Source: a virus. From it: a DNA stretch of 30,606 nucleotides. The translations under genes were made by a program, and so were the position numbers. Where the stretch lies: positions 1 to 30,606 of IMG/VR virus record IMGVR_UViG_3300044904_000121, one strand, 5' to 3'. Below the pieces are notes generated by a model. The model was given only the letters and a program-made list of their open reading frames with translations, was not told where the DNA came from and did no database searches. This document shows, piece by piece, positions 28,398 through 30,606 of this stretch; positions within the stretch are counted from its first letter, which is position 1, and each line of letters begins with the position of its first letter.

Positions 28398-28738
28398 CAA
28401 AGAAGCGTCACGGCCTTTGCGGCAATGAATTCCCTCGCTAAGAGCCTTGTGCGGGCGGCGTGGCCAAGGAAAGTTTCCTCATCTGGATGGCCGACCCGTT
28501 TGCACGTTTTGGCCATAGCAGCATGTTCATTTGCTGTTCTCCGTAGTGCGTCGGCTATCGTGGCACGTTCTGCGGTGTCGAGTGTTCGCGCGCTCTCGCG
28601 TGCGATTCTCAGCAGGGCTTCCTGAACGGTCTGCGTGATCTGCCGCACCACGTCGCCGGTGAGTTGTTGACCCAACCAGTCGCTGGAGGCAACGGCGGGT
28701 TGGGGTTTCTTTTTGTTCTTTGTTTTGTTTGTTGTCAT
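28397..28738 (-). CDS. Helical early protein, 113 aa, unknown
   Basis: ATG 28738 lies in the loop of hairpin J, so residues ~1-23 (MTTNKTKNKKKPQPAVASSD) are hairpin-encoded. The body is fully helical (GDVVRQITQTVQEALLRIAR, RATIADALRRTANEHAAMAK). No family is recognised. It ends at hairpin I. Confidence 0.6.
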   Translation of the reverse strand: MTTNKTKNKKKPQPAVASSDWLGQQLTGDVVRQITQTVQEALLRIARESARTLDTAERATIADALRRTANEHAAMAKTCKRVGHPDEETFLGHAARTRLLAREFIAAKAVTLL

Positions 28739-28774
28739 ATATTTTTCGCGCCGTGCCTCAGCTATTTGTCGGGC
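28670..28774. repeat. attC-like hairpin J
   Basis: Boxes ACCCAAC and GTCGGGC (one mismatch to GTT). Arms GAGGCAACGGCG / CGCCGTGCCTC with one unpaired A in the left arm. Confidence 0.7.
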
Positions 28775-28938
28775 AATTGGGCTATCAGTCCCGGCAGCAG
28801 GTCGAGTAGTTCGAGCGCTGCCTGGCGGGTCAGCCGCAACGTGTTTCGATGGTCGCTGAGGACTATGAGATCCCCTTCAACTTTTAGGACGGCATCGGGC
28901 ACTGCAGTGGTTGTCTGTGGTTTGGTTGCTTCGCTCAT
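28762..28938 (-). CDS. Small early protein, 58 aa, unknown
   Basis: ATG 28938, seven bases after the previous stop. MSEATKPQTTTAVPDAVLKV continues with EGDLIVLSDHRNTLRLTRQA and ALELLDLLPGLIAQLPDK. Part of a coupled small-gene run. No family is recognised. Confidence 0.6.
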   Translation of the reverse strand: MSEATKPQTTTAVPDAVLKVEGDLIVLSDHRNTLRLTRQAALELLDLLPGLIAQLPDK

Positions 28939-28945
28939 TGCTTTG

Positions 28946-29131
28946 CTATTTGTTCTGCATCTTGATCGAGGCCCAGTATCCCCAGGCTCCGAGCATCAGC
29001 CCAGCGACCAGGTCGATTGCCGAGCCCCACCCCGCGATGCGTGCCACCAGCGGCATTATGAGGAGCCAGACGATGGACATTATGATCGGGGGATACAGAG
29101 TCGGTTCAGGATTCATACGGGTGTGGGGCAA
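28946..29131 (-). CDS. Small membrane protein, 61 aa
   Basis: Two hydrophobic segments: PPIIMSIVWLLIMPLVARIA and IDLVAGLMLGAWGYWASIKM. Start ATG 29131 overlaps the previous gene by 19 bases. It could be a host-membrane-acting early protein. Confidence 0.6.
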   Translation of the reverse strand: MPHTRMNPEPTLYPPIIMSIVWLLIMPLVARIAGWGSAIDLVAGLMLGAWGYWASIKMQNK

Positions 29132-29316
29132 GAGTTGTCGGGCGAAACAGCCGGCGCAGCGCTATGAACCGCCGCGCCGGCGTCCGGGCGCTGTAGCGTC
29201 CTCCCCCCTTCCTGCGATGCTGTTACCGCGGGAAATTCATTCGACGATCGCAGCTCCTCCTGAAAATCCAGGTCCGCCTGCAATTGCTGTTTCAACTTCA
29301 AACCCTTCGCGCTCAT
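29113..29316 (-). CDS. Small early protein, 67 aa, unknown
   Basis: ATG 29316 overlaps the previous stop (ATGA), deciding the start over 29337. The product (MSAKGLKLKQQLQADLDFQE) is helical at first and Ala/Pro-rich later. No family is recognised. Confidence 0.55.
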   Translation of the reverse strand: MSAKGLKLKQQLQADLDFQEELRSSNEFPAVTASQEGGRTLQRPDAGAAVHSAAPAVSPDNSCPTPV

Positions 29317-29822
29317 GCTACCAGCCTTTCCTGCCACGCCCTGAACTCCCGATCGACGCGCCCTCGCCTATCCGCCATCATCTCCGGGTCCGCCGTCTTC
29401 CAGCTCTCCGCCAGGTCCTTCCACACATCCGCCGGCTTCACCACCCGCGTATGCGCCCCGCCCAAGTAAAGCGACTCGACCCTCAAATTCGGACTGCGGC
29501 CAATGCACGGCTGCTGCTCCCCGTAATACTTGCGCGGGAAGAACAGCATCCAGCACACCTCACCCTTGTCCCTGGCCCGCGCCTCCACCAGGTCCCGAGC
29601 CTCCGCCAGCTTAAAAGCCTTCATCCAGGCCTCGTCCAGCAGATTGAAGATTCCCATTAAGTCCCGGTCTGCCTTGGCCAGCTTCTGCATCCGGTTGCGC
29701 TGCCTCAGTAGCGTGTAGGACATTTTGTGCAGCCGTTTCGCCCCCAACGGCCTTGGCCGCTTAGCAGCTTTGGCGATTGGCCATTGGCTATCGGCTATCT
29801 CTGCAGGTGTGTTCATGTTCAT
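29313..29822 (-). CDS. Early protein, 169 aa, unknown
   Basis: The frame starts MNMNTPAEIADSQWPIAKAA, where IADSQWPIAK is encoded by a GCCAATAGCC repeat. Met34 (MSYTLLRQRNRMQKLAKADR) is an alternative start. The body has GEVCWMLFFPRKYYGEQQPC and ADVWKDLAESWKTADPEMMA. No family is recognised. Confidence 0.6.
   Translation of the reverse strand: MNMNTPAEIADSQWPIAKAAKRPRPLGAKRLHKMSYTLLRQRNRMQKLAKADRDLMGIFNLLDEAWMKAFKLAEARDLVEARARDKGEVCWMLFFPRKYYGEQQPCIGRSPNLRVESLYLGGAHTRVVKPADVWKDLAESWKTADPEMMADRRGRVDREFRAWQERLVA
29771..29799 (-). repeat. GCCAATAGCC-family repeat at 169-aa gene start
   Basis: Minus-strand AGATAGCCGATAGCCAATGG and CCAATCGCC, coding for residues 8-17 of the 169-aa frame. Confidence 0.7.
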
Positions 29823-29825
29823 GGT

Positions 29826-29933
29826 TTACCGCCGCCCCGCTCGCAGCCAGTTCAGCACCAGCACCAGGACCGTAACCAACAATCCCAATCCCAACGCAGT
29901 CAGCCGGGATACCTCGCCAGCGGTTTTGTTCAT
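29826..29933 (-). CDS. 35-aa membrane peptide
   Basis: MNKTAGEVSRLTALGLGLLV continues TVLVLVLNWLRAGRR: one hydrophobic helix with a basic tail. It lies 3 bases before the 169-aa frame and 7 bases after the upstream stop. Confidence 0.6.
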   Translation of the reverse strand: MNKTAGEVSRLTALGLGLLVTVLVLVLNWLRAGRR

Positions 29934-29940
29934 GGATGTC

Positions 29941-30126
29941 CTATTCAATTCCGCGGCCAGGCGCCGGCCTTTCGCAGGCATCAACCGCAATCGCGTACTC
30001 CATTTGCAGCGTGTCCAGCGGCAGCGCTGACAGCCATTTCTTGAACTTCTCCGGATCCACCGGAGCCAGCAGCCGCAGGGTCTCCTTCTCCATTTGGCTC
30101 CGTGTTAGGTATGTGCTCGTGTTCAT
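29941..30126 (-). CDS. Small early protein, 61 aa, unknown
   Basis: ATGA overlap with the upstream gene. MNTSTYLTRSQMEKETLRLL continues APVDPEKFKKWLSALPLDTL and ends in an amphipathic helix and GRGIE. No family is recognised. Confidence 0.6.
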   Translation of the reverse strand: MNTSTYLTRSQMEKETLRLLAPVDPEKFKKWLSALPLDTLQMEYAIAVDACERPAPGRGIE

Positions 30127-30302
30127 GGTGTCCTTTCCGCTTGCTTCTGGGTTTGGAGGCTCCGTTTCTCTTGGACGATTTCTTTGATCTCGCGCGACAC
30201 GTTTGGCCGCTCGCCGCAGACCTTTGCGCGATCCGCCGCCTTCCTCACAAGGAACTCATATTGGGGCTTTGGAATGGTGATACTGAGCTTTACTGTTTTC
30301 AT
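30123..30302 (-). CDS. Small ribbon-helix-helix-like DNA-binding protein, 59 aa
   Basis: From ATG 30302: MKTVKLSITIPKPQYEFLVR, where a VKLSITIP strand precedes helices (YEFLVRKAADRAKV, VSREIKEIVQEKRS), the ribbon-helix-helix pattern of Arc/CopG-type repressors. It is the first gene of the long minus early operon, so it may repress its own promoter just upstream, where three 11-bp-spaced 9-mers lie. ATG 30311 would add three residues. Confidence 0.65.
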   Translation of the reverse strand: MKTVKLSITIPKPQYEFLVRKAADRAKVCGERPNVSREIKEIVQEKRSLQTQKQAERTP

Positions 30303-30358
30303 CATGAACACACTTTATCCTACTCTATCGTATTTGCGCAAGAACTTTCTTCAAAAAG

Positions 30359-30389
30359 TTATTCACAAGTTATTAACAGGTTATTCACA
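30359..30389. promoter_or_regulatory. Three tandem DnaA-box-like 9-mers, 11 bp apart
   Basis: TTATTCACA, TTATTAACA, TTATTCACA begin at 30359, 30370 and 30381, one helical turn apart. They resemble the DnaA box TTATNCACA and could equally be an operator for the RHH protein encoded next to them. Confidence 0.6.
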
Positions 30390-30397
30390 AAATGATC

Positions 30398-30507
30398 AGT
30401 GGTGGACCTAAAACCGGCCAGTGGGGGGGGGGTGCATATATACTCTTAAGGGTATCCCTTTAAGGGTATCCCATGAAGGAGAGGAGAACAATCATCCATC
30501 CCTGCAG
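30398..30507. repeat. Inverted repeat arm 2, copy of initiator/iteron segment
   Basis: This is the opposite-orientation copy of 26338-26448, with one iteron, a ten-G run and the two TTTAAGGGTATCCC motifs. It lies just outside the DnaA-box-like cluster. Confidence 0.85.
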
Positions 30508-30544
30508 ATTTGAGGCGGCGCAGAGTATGCTTTTTCTCTTGCCC

Positions 30545-30572
30545 CTCAACCCTCAACCCTCAACCCTCAACC
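30545..30572 (+). repeat. Leader repeat, CCTCAAC family, before plus-strand gene
   Basis: Four CCTCAAC units end 3 bases before ATG 30576, matching the pattern of leader repeats at other starts. Confidence 0.7.
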
Positions 30573-30575
30573 GCC

Positions 30576-30606
30576 ATGAACATCCTCCCCTTCCCCGCGC
30601 CCACCG
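30576..30606 (+). CDS. Start of a plus-strand gene, cut by window end
   Basis: ATG 30576 reads MNILPFPAPT to the edge. The start is supported by the leader repeat directly before it. Function cannot be told. Confidence 0.5.
   Translation, partial: MNILPFPAPT

Noticed and set aside
27660-28400. 246-codon minus-strand frame
   Set aside because: Antisense to three small coupled plus-strand genes, one of which has a good promoter and one a recognisable protein type.
1-30606. Integrase, endolysin, tRNA or rRNA genes
   Set aside because: None could be recognised on either strand by motif reading; absence is limited to this window and to visual inspection.

Overview
The window looks like part of a tailed double-stranded DNA bacteriophage or prophage with a high-GC genome. 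Its modules are terminase (GpA type), lambda-family portal, ClpP-like protease fused to major capsid protein, a long-tail module with a tape-measure protein, a lambda O/DnaC-type replication pair, and many small early genes. Two secreted-looking fibronectin III proteins with TLAWDAS...YYFAATAVD signatures, and the style of short degenerate tandem repeats at gene starts, suggest a host in Verrucomicrobia or a relative. This host call is inference. No integrase, endolysin, rRNA or tRNA was recognised.

Layout. (1) 1-15345, all minus strand: the late structural operon. Read from right to left it holds a connector-like protein, a tiny membrane protein, portal, protease-capsid fusion, decoration and connector candidates, a tail-fibre-like FN3 protein, holin-like and lipoprotein-like membrane proteins, small tail proteins, a glycosyltransferase, tail tube and chaperone candidates, tape measure, and two distal proteins, the last cut by the window edge. 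(2) 15346-15701: divergent junction with a hairpin and a nine-unit short repeat. (3) 15702-18109 plus strand: an accessory island with an FN3 protein, a zinc-ribbon protein, a LuxR-type HTH protein, a 45-aa basic protein and an IbrA/IbrB-like pair (PAPS-reductase-like plus ParB-like). ASCH and zinc-ribbon genes (minus) and two unrecognised genes (plus) follow, then a terminator. (4) 19897-23207 minus: packaging module (small terminase candidate, TerL, two small genes). (5) 23391-30302: early region, mostly minus, with a second LuxR-type HTH gene, many 50-120 aa proteins (several Cys-rich) and the replication genes. (6) 30303-30606: probable control or origin region with three 11-bp-spaced DnaA-box-like 9-mers, an inverted copy of part of the replication gene, and the start of a plus-strand gene.

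Two signals stand out. First, the early small genes are separated by eight clear imperfect hairpins of about 94-118 bp. They have AAC/GTT end boxes, paired arms and, in most, one unpaired base in the left arm. They resemble integron attC sites, and the O/DnaC replication genes lie exactly between two of them, so this part of the phage looks like an integrase-less cassette array. Start codons of many of these genes lie inside the preceding hairpin. Second, at least eight unrelated families of short degenerate tandem repeats sit directly on start codons across the whole window. In two genes the repeat itself encodes the hydrophobic core of a signal peptide.
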